The notes beneath the pieces were generated by a model that had not been told where the DNA came from, ran no database searches, and saw nothing but the letters and a program-made list of their open reading frames with translations. Source: UMGS1889 sp964540575 (GTDB lineage Bacteria > Bacillota > Clostridia > Oscillospirales > Ruminococcaceae). Taken from it: a DNA stretch of 64,000 bases. Below, piece after piece: positions 50,826 to 61,800 of this stretch (positions are counted from its first letter, which is position 1; every line of letters starts with the position of its first letter). A program made the translations under genes and the position numbers. The stretch covers positions 1 to 64,000 of the forward strand of contig CAZINI010000010.1 of NCBI GenBank assembly GCA_964540575.1, given 5' to 3'.

Positions 50826-52037
50826 TTGGAAATAAGCAAGAGGGATAGGTATCTGGCAAGTCAAGTAAGTATTATGGAATATTTGCAGTCGCACGGCTAT
50901 ACTTGCAAACGTGCCGGCAGTCAGTTCATTTTTCCCGAAATCGGGGACAGTTTCACTGTCAGTCCCGAGAAAAACAGCTTCTATTGGTTTTCTCATTCCA
51001 TAGGCGGCGGTCCCGTGCAGTGTTTGCAGGCTGCTTTCGGAATGGACGAGGAAACGGCAATAAAGGAATTGGCAGGGGATACACAGCTTATAAAACCAAA
51101 GTCGGTTGGAACAGCCGTTGCAGACGAAAAGAAAGAATTTGTTATGCCCGAAAGGGCAGATAACTGCAAAAAGGTGTATGCTTATCTCATTAATCAGCGG
51201 CAATTATCGCCAAAGATCGTAAGTGATTTCATAAAACAAGGTGTTTTATATCAGGGCTTTACTCAGGCTTCGGGAGGGAAGCGTGAAAATGCTGTATTTC
51301 TGCACCTGAACGAGAGCGGGAAGCCTTGCGGAGCTGACGTGCAGGGATTGTATTCTTCGGTGAAATTTAAAGGAGTAATTCCCCACGATGACACTGATAA
51401 AGGCTTTGTGTACAACAAGGGAAATCCGAAAAAAGCGGACACGGTTTATCTGTTTGAAGCTCCGATAGACTTAATGTCATTCGTTGAGCTGCACCCTGAG
51501 ATAAAGAATGCGAAGTTTGTTGCAATGGGCGGTTTGAAGCCGTCCATTGCCGCACACTACATTGATGACCCAGAGCTTAAAGTCGTTTCCTGCGTTGATA
51601 ATGACACGGCGGGAATGGCGTTTAACAACCGTATTCTAAAATCTAAGATGAAACAGAGTCTTTCATTGGATGGCGAGGGCATAAAGTCAACCACCTGTCG
51701 GGACAGAGAACCGCCTATTGAATATCTGGAAGCGGAAGTCAATGGCAGACACTGCTCCTTTTTTCTCAGTGCCGAGGACTATCGGGACGCTAATAAGACA
51801 GCCGATATTCCAATATCTTCGGCTTTTCTGTGGTGTAACCGAAGCAATTATACGGTCAACAAGGAGTGTGCGGAAGCAGGCGTTAAGGATTTTAACGAGC
51901 TGCTATGTTTGAGAAAATCACCGTCTGCAAGGGATTTTGTGACCGAAGTCAGGAAAATGTCCGATTGGGCAAATAATGTACATAATTATGTCAAGGAGAA
52001 AAACGATGCCAATAGAGAGCAACCCATTAAAACGTAA
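50826..52037 (+). CDS. Toprim-domain primase-like protein (DUF3991/TOPRIM_2)
   Basis: A 403-residue protein starting at TTG 50826 with GAAAGGACTG upstream; an in-frame start at 50766 would run through the palindromes and is rejected. The N-terminus (EYLQSHGYTCKRAGSQF, then FYWFSHSIGGGPVQC) is the DUF3991-like zinc-free primase module. The Toprim catalytic residues are EAPIDLMSF (~210) and CVDNDTAGM (~257). It probably primes the transferred strand in the recipient. It overlaps the next gene by 32 bp. Confidence 0.75.
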   Translation: MEISKRDRYLASQVSIMEYLQSHGYTCKRAGSQFIFPEIGDSFTVSPEKNSFYWFSHSIGGGPVQCLQAAFGMDEETAIKELAGDTQLIKPKSVGTAVADEKKEFVMPERADNCKKVYAYLINQRQLSPKIVSDFIKQGVLYQGFTQASGGKRENAVFLHLNESGKPCGADVQGLYSSVKFKGVIPHDDTDKGFVYNKGNPKKADTVYLFEAPIDLMSFVELHPEIKNAKFVAMGGLKPSIAAHYIDDPELKVVSCVDNDTAGMAFNNRILKSKMKQSLSLDGEGIKSTTCRDREPPIEYLEAEVNGRHCSFFLSAEDYRDANKTADIPISSAFLWCNRSNYTVNKECAEAGVKDFNELLCLRKSPSARDFVTEVRKMSDWANNVHNYVKEKNDANREQPIKT

Positions 52038-52212
52038 TATTTCCGTATCAAGGCAGATACAGGCACTTACCGAGGAAAAGGAAAAATATCAGCAATATTG
52101 GCAGGAAAAAAAGATAGAGCTGGAGCGGATAGAGTCTGACATATCACAGATAGATGCTCAGATAGCCAATATTCTTGCGAGAAACAGGTCAAGGAGGAAA
52201 AATATAAAATGA
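52006..52212 (+). CDS. Short coiled-coil protein, 68 aa
   Basis: The ATG at 52006 has AAGGAG upstream and overlaps the primase-like gene by 32 bp. The sequence is one amphipathic Glu/Lys helix (QALTEEKEKYQQYWQEKKIE). Small accessory protein of the transfer cluster, unknown role. Confidence 0.5.
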   Translation: MPIESNPLKRNISVSRQIQALTEEKEKYQQYWQEKKIELERIESDISQIDAQIANILARNRSRRKNIK

Positions 52213-52523
52213 ATACAGATAATGCAGCAGTAAAGACCGATAAAAGAGCCGAAAAGCTTAAAGCTCTTCGTGAAAAACGGGAAAAGGCAGTAAACGCACA
52301 GAGTGCTGCCGAAAAGAAAACAAAAGAAATAAATGCACAGATAGCCAAAATCGAAAAGGAGATACACAACGATGAGATACGTTCCCTTGATGATTTCTGT
52401 TCGGGAAAGGGAATAAGCTATGCCGAATTAATGTGCTTTCTTTCCGGCTTATGCGAAAAAATGACATTGAGTGATGCGGCAGCCCTGCTTGAAATTGAGG
52501 GCTTTGGAAAGGAGAAGCAGTGA
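52209..52523 (+). CDS. Coiled-coil protein, 104 aa (DUF3847/DUF4315-like)
   Basis: A Lys/Glu-rich coiled coil (AEKLKALREKREKAVNAQS) followed by SLDDFCSGKGISYAELMCFLSGL. This pattern resembles the small DUF3847/DUF4315 proteins that accompany SNF2/LtrC genes in ICEs. It overlaps the previous stop by 4 bp (ATGA-type). Assignment is tentative. Confidence 0.5.
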   Translation: MNTDNAAVKTDKRAEKLKALREKREKAVNAQSAAEKKTKEINAQIAKIEKEIHNDEIRSLDDFCSGKGISYAELMCFLSGLCEKMTLSDAAALLEIEGFGKEKQ

Positions 52524-52524
52524 T

Positions 52525-52812
52525 ATGAATAAATGCTTTTTACAGGGAGTGATCTCAAAAGCTCCCGTACAAACAGGCGATAATGTATTTGGCAGATTTG
52601 TTTTCACCATCATTCCGAATGGCAAAACTGAGGAAATCGAAGCTGTCGCTTGGACTTACAGAGGTTTCGGCAAACGCTACAAGTCTGGGGATAAGGTCGT
52701 TGTTATAGGCGAGAAACGCACCCGAAAAATACCCACCGACAACGGCGTAAAATGTGTGCCGATAGTAGTTGTGGACAGCATTACGGCAAACAAGGAGGAG
52801 CATAACGTATGA
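52525..52812 (+). CDS. Small OB-fold (SSB-like) protein, 95 aa
   Basis: A 95-residue protein with a predicted OB fold: FLQGVISKAPVQ, FGRFVFTIIP, EEIEAVAWTYRG, GDKVVVIGEKRTRK, CVPIVVVDSI. It resembles truncated single-stranded DNA-binding proteins, without the acidic tail. It may coat transferred DNA. GGAGAAGCAG precedes the ATG, and the giant gene overlaps its stop by 4 bp. Confidence 0.65.
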   Translation: MNKCFLQGVISKAPVQTGDNVFGRFVFTIIPNGKTEEIEAVAWTYRGFGKRYKSGDKVVVIGEKRTRKIPTDNGVKCVPIVVVDSITANKEEHNV

Positions 52813-55800
52813 CCGAATATATAAACAAGGAATTTTACAAGGAAATACCCGCTGATGAACGTCACTACATTAACCTTTCCGCAAGCAATATAAGTGCGGT
52901 TATGGACAGGCTGAACGCCGAGGGTATTCCTTTTTCGGCTACTCTTAATAACTACAAAAATGTTATCACCGTAAGAAAATCCGACAGTGAGAGGGCTAAT
53001 GCTATTGTAAGCGAGCTTACTCCAAAGAAAAGCTCCGACATTCGCATTATCGGGAACACAGACTATCGTTACATTTCCGACAAGCGGTATATAAATATGG
53101 ACTCAGACACGGCGTTAAAGGTTGCAGCTATACTGTCGGGAGATAGCAACAGCCGTTTTTCGGGACGTATTGTCGGCGATAAGGCTACTATTACCGTAAG
53201 CGGTGACAAAAATGCCGTAAATGTTCGCAGAATTGCTGACAATATAAAGAATGCCGACCTGCTTTCCGAGCTTGACAAAGCGGGCTTTGAACGTGTGAAC
53301 ATTGATAACGGTTTTGTTAATTTCCGCAACAGATATACGGGAAATATTGAGGGCTTTGATAGCCTTGATATGGTACGGGAAATGTTTGAGGATAAAGACA
53401 ATGAATTTTTCCACCCGACCGCATACCGTATCGCACTGTCCTCAGATGCATATGAGGACGAATACTATATTTCCTGTTATGACAATACCACAGGAGAGGA
53501 AAAAGAGCCGTATTTTGACAACAATGGTGCGGTTACATATATGCCTACATTCAGAACTGTTGATGCAGCTCTTGATTATGCTGTATCGGAGAATATAACA
53601 CTCAGCAATTCAAATGATGAGCTTGAAAAGTGGAGAGCAGCGGAAGCCGAACGTGACAACGAGCAGATAGCCGAAGAAAACAGAAGTCTTATTGCCGATT
53701 TTCCTATGCAAGACGGACTTTATCCCGACCAGTTCAGATATAATCCCGATGATAACAGCTTTATGTGGACATATTTCAATCCCGATGGTGACAACGGTCG
53801 GGGAATATTTGTCGAGAAGCATATTTCCGAGCAGGATATATATGCTGCACATACTGCTATGATTTCAGCGGAAAATGAAGCCGAGGGGCAAAGTGCTTTT
53901 ATCAATTACATTTTGGAAAACTGCCGTGAAGCAGTTATTGATACTTACAGCGGATATTTTGAGGGGTATGCGAACGACTATATCAACAAACCCGAAGCTG
54001 TTGTTGAGTATTACGGTATCGGTGCAAACAACAGTCATATCGAGGACATAACTGCACTTATTTCCCGTATGGAGGACTGCTGTGCCAAGATAAAAAAAGA
54101 ACAGCTTGAAGCAGCTGCTCTAACCGATGAAACGGAAAAATTATCCGATCAGCTTGTTGAAATAACGGACGGTATTGTAAAAAGTCAGGAAGAATTTACT
54201 GAGTGCATAAGTACGGGAAACTATGAGGGTGCATCGGCTGCCGCTTCCAAGCTTGCCGAACTGAGCCGCAGGGCAGAGCAGATAAAGGCGATGATACAGG
54301 CAGAAGCTATTACAACAGATGATGTCGATGTGCTGCGGAATATAAAGCCCGAAAGGAAATCCGTGCAGAATATGCTTGAAACCGAGGTTGCTCAGACACC
54401 AAAGTTTGAAAAGCTTCTTGGCGAGGAATTCGGGGAGAAGTCTGCCTATGTGATGAGAAACAGTGATAATGAGTGGAGAAATGACGAGTCAAAAACGGCG
54501 GTCGTTGTTGAGGTTCAGAAGCGGGATATTCCCGTTCACCCGGCGGAGCTTCAAAGGAAAGGCAACGATATTCCCAGAGGAATTTTTGTTAATCGAGATA
54601 CCGGTATTGAAATACAATTTAGCAGACGTTCCATTGAGGAAATAGTTGCAAAAGCTATACATGATGACAAGAGAGATACTCCTGTTGAAGCACGAATGGC
54701 TGCTCTTTATCAGATGCAGGATTTAATTGAAAATGCAATTTGTTTTGATAGTCAGCTATCCGAACCAAGTAATTCAAAAAAATCGGACAGTACTTTGTTT
54801 ATCCATAGAATGTACGGATTAATAATCTACGATAATGAACAATACCTGGCGAATTTGGCTATTGAGGAAACATATTCGACTGATAGAGAGAACCGATTTA
54901 GGGATACCAATAATCGACTGTATTCTTTTAGAGATATAAAAATAACACCAACGAAGCTATTGGGCGGTCAAGCCCACGCAGACTTGCAAAATGCAAGCGA
55001 GGATACTTCGTTAGGTGTTACTACAATAAGTATACCACAGCTTTATGATATTGTCAAGACCAATGACCAAAGATTTTTTGAAAATCCATCAGCCCCGGGA
55101 CGTGCCGACAGAGAAGCCGAGATAAAGGCACAGTCTGAGTATCGGAATGCTGTTGAGAAATATAACGCATATATTCTGACCGCCGACAGCGAAGAAATAG
55201 AAATTGACGGTCAGGAAGGTACTTGGTATGTTATCGATACGCAGACCATAGGCGGCAAAGAACTTTTTCTTTTGGAAAGCGAGATATACGGTGATGAAGC
55301 TGCCTGCCTTATCGTTGACGGAAACAGAAATATCGTTATGGATAATGTTTATAACGGCTTTGAGGATTATATTGAAGAAAATGCCGTTCCCGACGAGCAG
55401 ATTATAATATCCGGCGAAGTCGCTTCGGAAATGTGGTATTACGGCTTTGACGTTTATGTAAATGGGGAAAAACTTGATAAATTTGATGATGTTTCCGATA
55501 AAAGCGGGATGTTCGGGAGGCTGGAGGATAAGGAAAATAGCATATCCGCAGCTGTTAATGACGTTACCCTTTACCACAATGCCGAAGCTATTGCAAGTGC
55601 TGTTTTTGATATATCCAAAAAGTATTATAATGCTCCGAAAAGTGCAGGAACGCCGTATTATCTCAATCTTGAAAAATATCACGAGGATAATGATTGGGAG
55701 AATTGGCGTAAAGATGAAAACGAGTATGCCAACACAATGTTTGCACTTCTGGAGAGAAGCTATCCTTCGGTTGAAAATTACCTGATAAATGTAGTAAGTG

Positions 55801-58800
55801 ACAGCAAGAACAGGGAAGATATGGCAGAGGACAGAGAAGCTGCACTAAAGGCTTTGCAGACCATTGAAGTGTTTAAGATTGGAATGGAAGAATTTCGTCC
55901 TATACATTTTGAACCTGTTGAGGAAACAAGCTATGCAGAGCAGCTTTATACAAGAGTAAATGACGAATACAGCTATTTTATCGGTCAGATAAAAAATGAA
56001 AGCCCTGATGTGCTTGTTCGTTCGGCTGCGGAAATAGCGGATAAGGAAAAGATTACACAGTATATTATGGAGGGGACTGTTTCTCTTTTAGATAAACAGT
56101 ATGAAGCTTTGCTGTCAAGACCAAATCCGCTTGATGAAATTTATGAGCAGTGGGTGCAAAACGGCGAACTGAGCAGCTTTGAAGATGTTGGTATCGCACT
56201 TGAAGAAGCAGCCGACCGTATTCTTGTTTCCCTTGACCGTGAAAACTCACGTTCCGAGGAAAAGGTCAATGCCGTACTTGCAGTTTCGCAGAATGATACT
56301 AGCAGATATTATGCTGCAAATAATGTTTCCGTTGATGATGTGAGAGAAGTTATTAAACACTCAGATATGCTGTTTATCGACCTTTGTGCACTTGGTGAAA
56401 AGCAGATAACGGAAGCTCAGTTTGCGGAGTATTCACAGAGAAACGGTGTTACTGCTGTTGATGTGGATATTGACGAGCAGACTATGCACGTTTACGGTGC
56501 GGATAAGCCTATTATTTCATTTGATGAAATAAAGGTGGATTTTGATGAAATAGCAAAGGCACTTGACCTTAAAAACAACACTATTACATTTTCTGTTGTT
56601 GCCATTGAAGGAGAAAAGCCCTTTATTATTGGCAGTTATATCGACAAGGACGATATTACCGCACTCGAAGAATATCAGGATTATATCTATGATACGGGAA
56701 GAAAGAATATTGATGTTACCGTTGATTATTATACGATAGGTATGGGAGATAATGAGTCGTATGGTGCCGATACCGATGAAAGGGACTATATTTTCGAACA
56801 CCTTGATGAAGTGCTGAAATATAAATATACCGATCACCTTGAATCGGAAACATATTTTATTGCGACTCCCGCAGAACTGCTGGAAGAAATCAGCGGCGAA
56901 GCAGAAGAAAAGAACTATTTATTCACTGTTGCAGAATTTGAGGACGGCAGCAGATATGTTATCCCCGGTAAAATCGATGATAATAACATTAAGGAAACGG
57001 CAGCTTGGACGGAAGTTAAGAACAACAATTTTGACGTTGACCGTATTACAGATCTTGACGAAGATATACGGGTGACATATACGGTATATCAGACAGGCAG
57101 CGGAGAAACCGTTTTGCCGACAGACGAGGAAACAGCAAGGATCGAAGCTGCTCTTGATGAAATCTTATCCGATGCGGTTATGGTGACTTCTTTTGATTCA
57201 TCTGTACGTCCTTGGGAAGATGTTGATGATGTCATTTTCAAAATGGAAGAAGTATGGAAAGAACGTCACGCAAAGGAAATGAATGTTTCCGATGGTTTTG
57301 ACAACAGTAATTTCCTTTATCCCAATAATCTGATGAAAATCGCACACGACAGCGAGGGAAAAGACCATTATAATTTCGACGACGATGCTATCTTGCAGAT
57401 AAAGCTTGCAGGAAGTGAATGGCTGCACCCTGTTGACGCTGCTGTTGAAATGAACCGCAGAGGTGTTGACATTAATGACATTGAAATGCTAAATGTGCGA
57501 TATGTTTCCTCCGATGGTACTGTCGGAGAAAAGGATGTAACTCCCGAACAATATATAGTTTACCTTGCTCACAGCGAAGAACGAACAAATGCTTTTCTGG
57601 CTGCGGTCGATGCAGCAGAGGAGCGGAAAAAGGTTCCCGAAGCAATGATGAATATCATTTATGATGATATGCCGTCATTTGTCAAGAGTGCTGTTGCTTG
57701 GGACGAGCTTATGGAATATGACGGTATATCGGAACAATTTGATAAGGGTGAAGATCCCGTTGCGGTGGTAAAGCCTTATCTTGCAAATAATGGCACATTC
57801 TCTTGGAACGCAGATGAGCTGAAAAACGGATATTTTGATTGGTCTGTAAAGGATAATGGTGATACGGCAGATATTTCAATTTCCGTAAATGACAGCGACA
57901 CGTTCAGAGAGAAGTATAATTCTCATTTTGAAGTGCCTTGGACTGAACTTGCAGACGCATTTAAAAAGCGAATAGATCAGGAGATAAACTACAATAAAAT
58001 CTCTGACGGAACGATTACTGTAACTGCCGTAGGTGAGGATAGGTTCAGATTTGTTGACAGAAGCAGAAATACGGAAGCGATTGAAAGCCGTGAACAGTTG
58101 ATTGAACGTTTTACAGAAATGTTCAATAAAGCTGATTTGAACGGTATCATTAGGTCTGTTATTGAGGAAGCTAAATTTGAAAAGATTGAAGTTGATAATA
58201 ATTCCCCGGTGGGGAATTTGGACGGCGATGAGGAAAAGCAGATAATTGACCTTTCCAAACTTTCAAAAATCACTCTTAATGATGAATATGAACGTGGAAC
58301 GGATCAGCCCGATGATTTCCAATACATAAAAAATACTATCACATTCAGCGACCTTAATTCGTCATTTCTTATACGCAGAAACAAGGAATTTACATATGAC
58401 TATGATGTTCTGCCCGACCTTGACGAGGGTGATACATTCATCACAAGACAGGGTATGCTAAAAGAAGTGCGGGATTTTCTGGAAGCAGCAAAAAGCGATT
58501 CGGATAAATCCATTTCCATTACCGATATGAACGGTAATACTACTGTTCTGAAAGGCAGTCAATACGTCTTTGAAGCAACAGAGGACAGGCTTGCATTTAT
58601 GATACCCGAGGTTGGCTATGCGGAAATGTTTGAACGTGATGATGACAGCTATGATTACACGATTTATGACAGCGATTTCAAAGTTACAGACAGCGGAGTT
58701 TACGATGACGTAAGCATTACTCTACGTCAGGCATTTACTATTATTTTAGAAGATGCAGGGTATGATATTGACAGATGCGAGCCTATGGATTTTGAAGAAC

Positions 58801-61800
58801 TGCACAGCCGAATAGATGAAAAGTCTGAAAAGGCTATCAAAAACGGAACGCACATTAGTCCCAAAGAAAGAGCCGAGCAGGATAATACGCCAAAATATGA
58901 GATATACCAGATACCCGCAGGCGAACGCTATCACGATATTCGCTTTACAAGCTATGACCTTTTGGAAAAATGGGGACAGCTGCCCGATCGTCTTAATTAT
59001 GAAAAGGTGTACAGCGGCAGGCTTGATGATATTGAATATGATAATAAGCCGGAGGGCATATTCATCAAATTCAATACCGAACGTCCCGAAGATTTTGCGG
59101 GGCATTCTCTGAGCACTTCCGACGTTATTGTTATCGAGGACGAAAAGGGTAAATCTGCGTATTTCGTTGACGATGTTGGATTTAGGGACATTACAGATAT
59201 TTTCCTTGAACTTGACCGTGCACAGAACAAACCTCTTGAGGAGGAAAATTCCATAGAAAATGAAGCGGAGTACTTAAATACTGTCGAATTAGAATGGAAG
59301 GCATTGCCCGAATCTATTGACGAAGAAACAGGCAAGCCATCAATTTGGTCAACTGAGATAAATTCCGAAAGATATGGGAGATATTTATGGATAAGTAAGA
59401 ATGAAAATAATACATATGATGTCGAGTATGATGCAGGCGACAGAATTATTCCCGTATCATCGGAAAGTATCGGATTTTATTCATTGTCTGCTGCCAAAGA
59501 TTGGGTTGATTATGAATTAGCTGACCCCGAAAAAGAAAATTCCCCGGTGGGGAAAAATTCCCCGATGGGGAATTATGAAAACGCCAATAGCTATGAACCG
59601 AAAATCGGTGACTTTATCGAGTATCAGGATAAACTTTTTAAAGTTGCAGACGTTGGCAGCGGAACTGTTACCTTGCAGACCGCAGACACTCTTATCCCCG
59701 AAACAACGGTGGTATCTGTTACCGACCTTATTACAAGCGACAGTCTGACCGTTATCGAGGAAAACGGAAAGCCTGCTCACATTACGCAAACAGTAGCCGA
59801 GCAGCCTGCCGAGAATAATCCAAAATCACGGAATTTTGTTATCACAGACGAGAATTTTGGTGTTTCGGGCGGTGCAAAAACGAGATATGCGGACAATGTT
59901 GCAGCTATTAAAACGTTGAAAGCGATCGAAGCGGAAAACCGCACGGCTACCCCCGAAGAACAGCAGATATTGTCAAAATACACGGGCTGGGGAGCAATAC
60001 CGCAGGCATTTGACATTAACAATGACAAGTGGCGTACAGAGTATGCGGAACTCCGCACTTTGCTCACACCCGAAGAATACGCTGCTGCCAGAAGGTCAAC
60101 GATGAACGCACACTACACCTCTCCCACAGTTATTTCGGCAATTTATGAGGGACTGAAAAATCTCGGATTTGAAGGTGGAAAAATCCTTGAGCCTGCTGTC
60201 GGAATAGGAAACTTTTTTGGAGCAATGCCCGAGGAAATGCGTAACAGCAAGCTGTTCGGCGTTGAGCTGGACAGTCTTACGGGACGTATTGCACAGCAGC
60301 TTTATCCCGAAGCTGATATTCAGATAAAGGGCTTTGAGCAGACAGCATTTGCGGACAACAGCTTTGATGTTGCTATCGGCAATGTGCCTTTTGGCGATTA
60401 CAAGCTGAATGACCGCCGATACAATGAAAACAATTTCCTGATTCACGACTACTTTTTCGCAAAGGCTTTGGACAAAGTTCACCCCGGCGGCGTTGTTGCA
60501 TTTGTGACTTCAAAGGGTACGCTTGACAAGGAAAATCCCGAAGTCAGAAAGTACATTGCACAGAGAGCGGAACTGCTGGGTGCAATACGTCTGCCTAACA
60601 ATGCTTTCAAGGCAAATGCAGGCACGGAAGTTACTTCCGACATAATCTTTTTGCAGAAGAGAGAACGTCCGATTGAAATCAATCCCGATGAGGTGGAATG
60701 GCTGAAAAAGGCTGAAACTCCCGATGGTTTTTCCGTGAATAATTACTTTGTGCAGCACCCTGAAATGGTGCTTGGCACAATTGCAGAAGCGAAGCATATT
60801 TACGAACCGACCGAAAACACTCAGGTACTTCCAATTGAGGGAGCAGACCTTAAACAGCAGCTTTCGGAAGCAATGAGGAATATTCAAGGAAAGTATAGAG
60901 CTTCGGAAAAAGAAACAGCTCTTCAGAATGTGGACGAAATCCCAGCTCCGGCTAATTCCCGAAAGTACAGTTTTTATGCTGTTGACGGAAATCTCTATTA
61001 CAGAGAAGCCGGGGACACTATGAAAAAGGTGAACGTGTCGAAAGATACACTTAGCCGTGCGATAGGTATGATAGAGCTTCGTGATAATGTTCGTGAACTG
61101 CTTGATTTACAGCTGAATAATGCGGACGGCAGTCTTGACTTTGATATTTCCGAAAGCAGAAAAAAGCTGAATAATGCCTATGACAGCTTTGTTGCTAAGT
61201 ATGGCAATGTAAGCGATAAGAAAAATGCAAAGGCAATGCAGGGCGATGACGGCTACAATATCGTTTCTGCTCTTGAAGTTAAGGACGAAAAGGGCAATGT
61301 TACGGGCAAAGCGGACATTTTTACTCAGAACACCGTAAAGCCTAAAATCATTGCGACACACGTTGATACTGCCGAGGAAGCACTTATTCTATCTGTTGCC
61401 GAAAAAGCAAAGGTGGATTTTGAGTATATGACAGAACTTTGCGGTATGGATAAAAATACTCTTATTTCCGAATTGTCGGGACAGATATACCGTCTGCCGC
61501 AGGAAAAAGAAAAATATGTGACCGCAGACGAGTATCTTACGGGAAATATCCGCAAGAAGCTCCGTGAGCTGGAGAATGTACCCGAGGGTATGGACGTTTC
61601 CGAGAACAGAAAGGCACTTGAAGCGGCTATGCCACCGAGAGTTGAAGCAAAGGATATTTCCGTAAAGCTGGGTGCACATTGGATAGACCCTAAATATATC
61701 GAGGATTTCATAAAAGAAAAATTCAATCCCGATTATGATACAAGGAGAAATATGAGTGTGCAGTACAGTGCAGTTGCGGGAACGTGGAAAATCGAAGATG

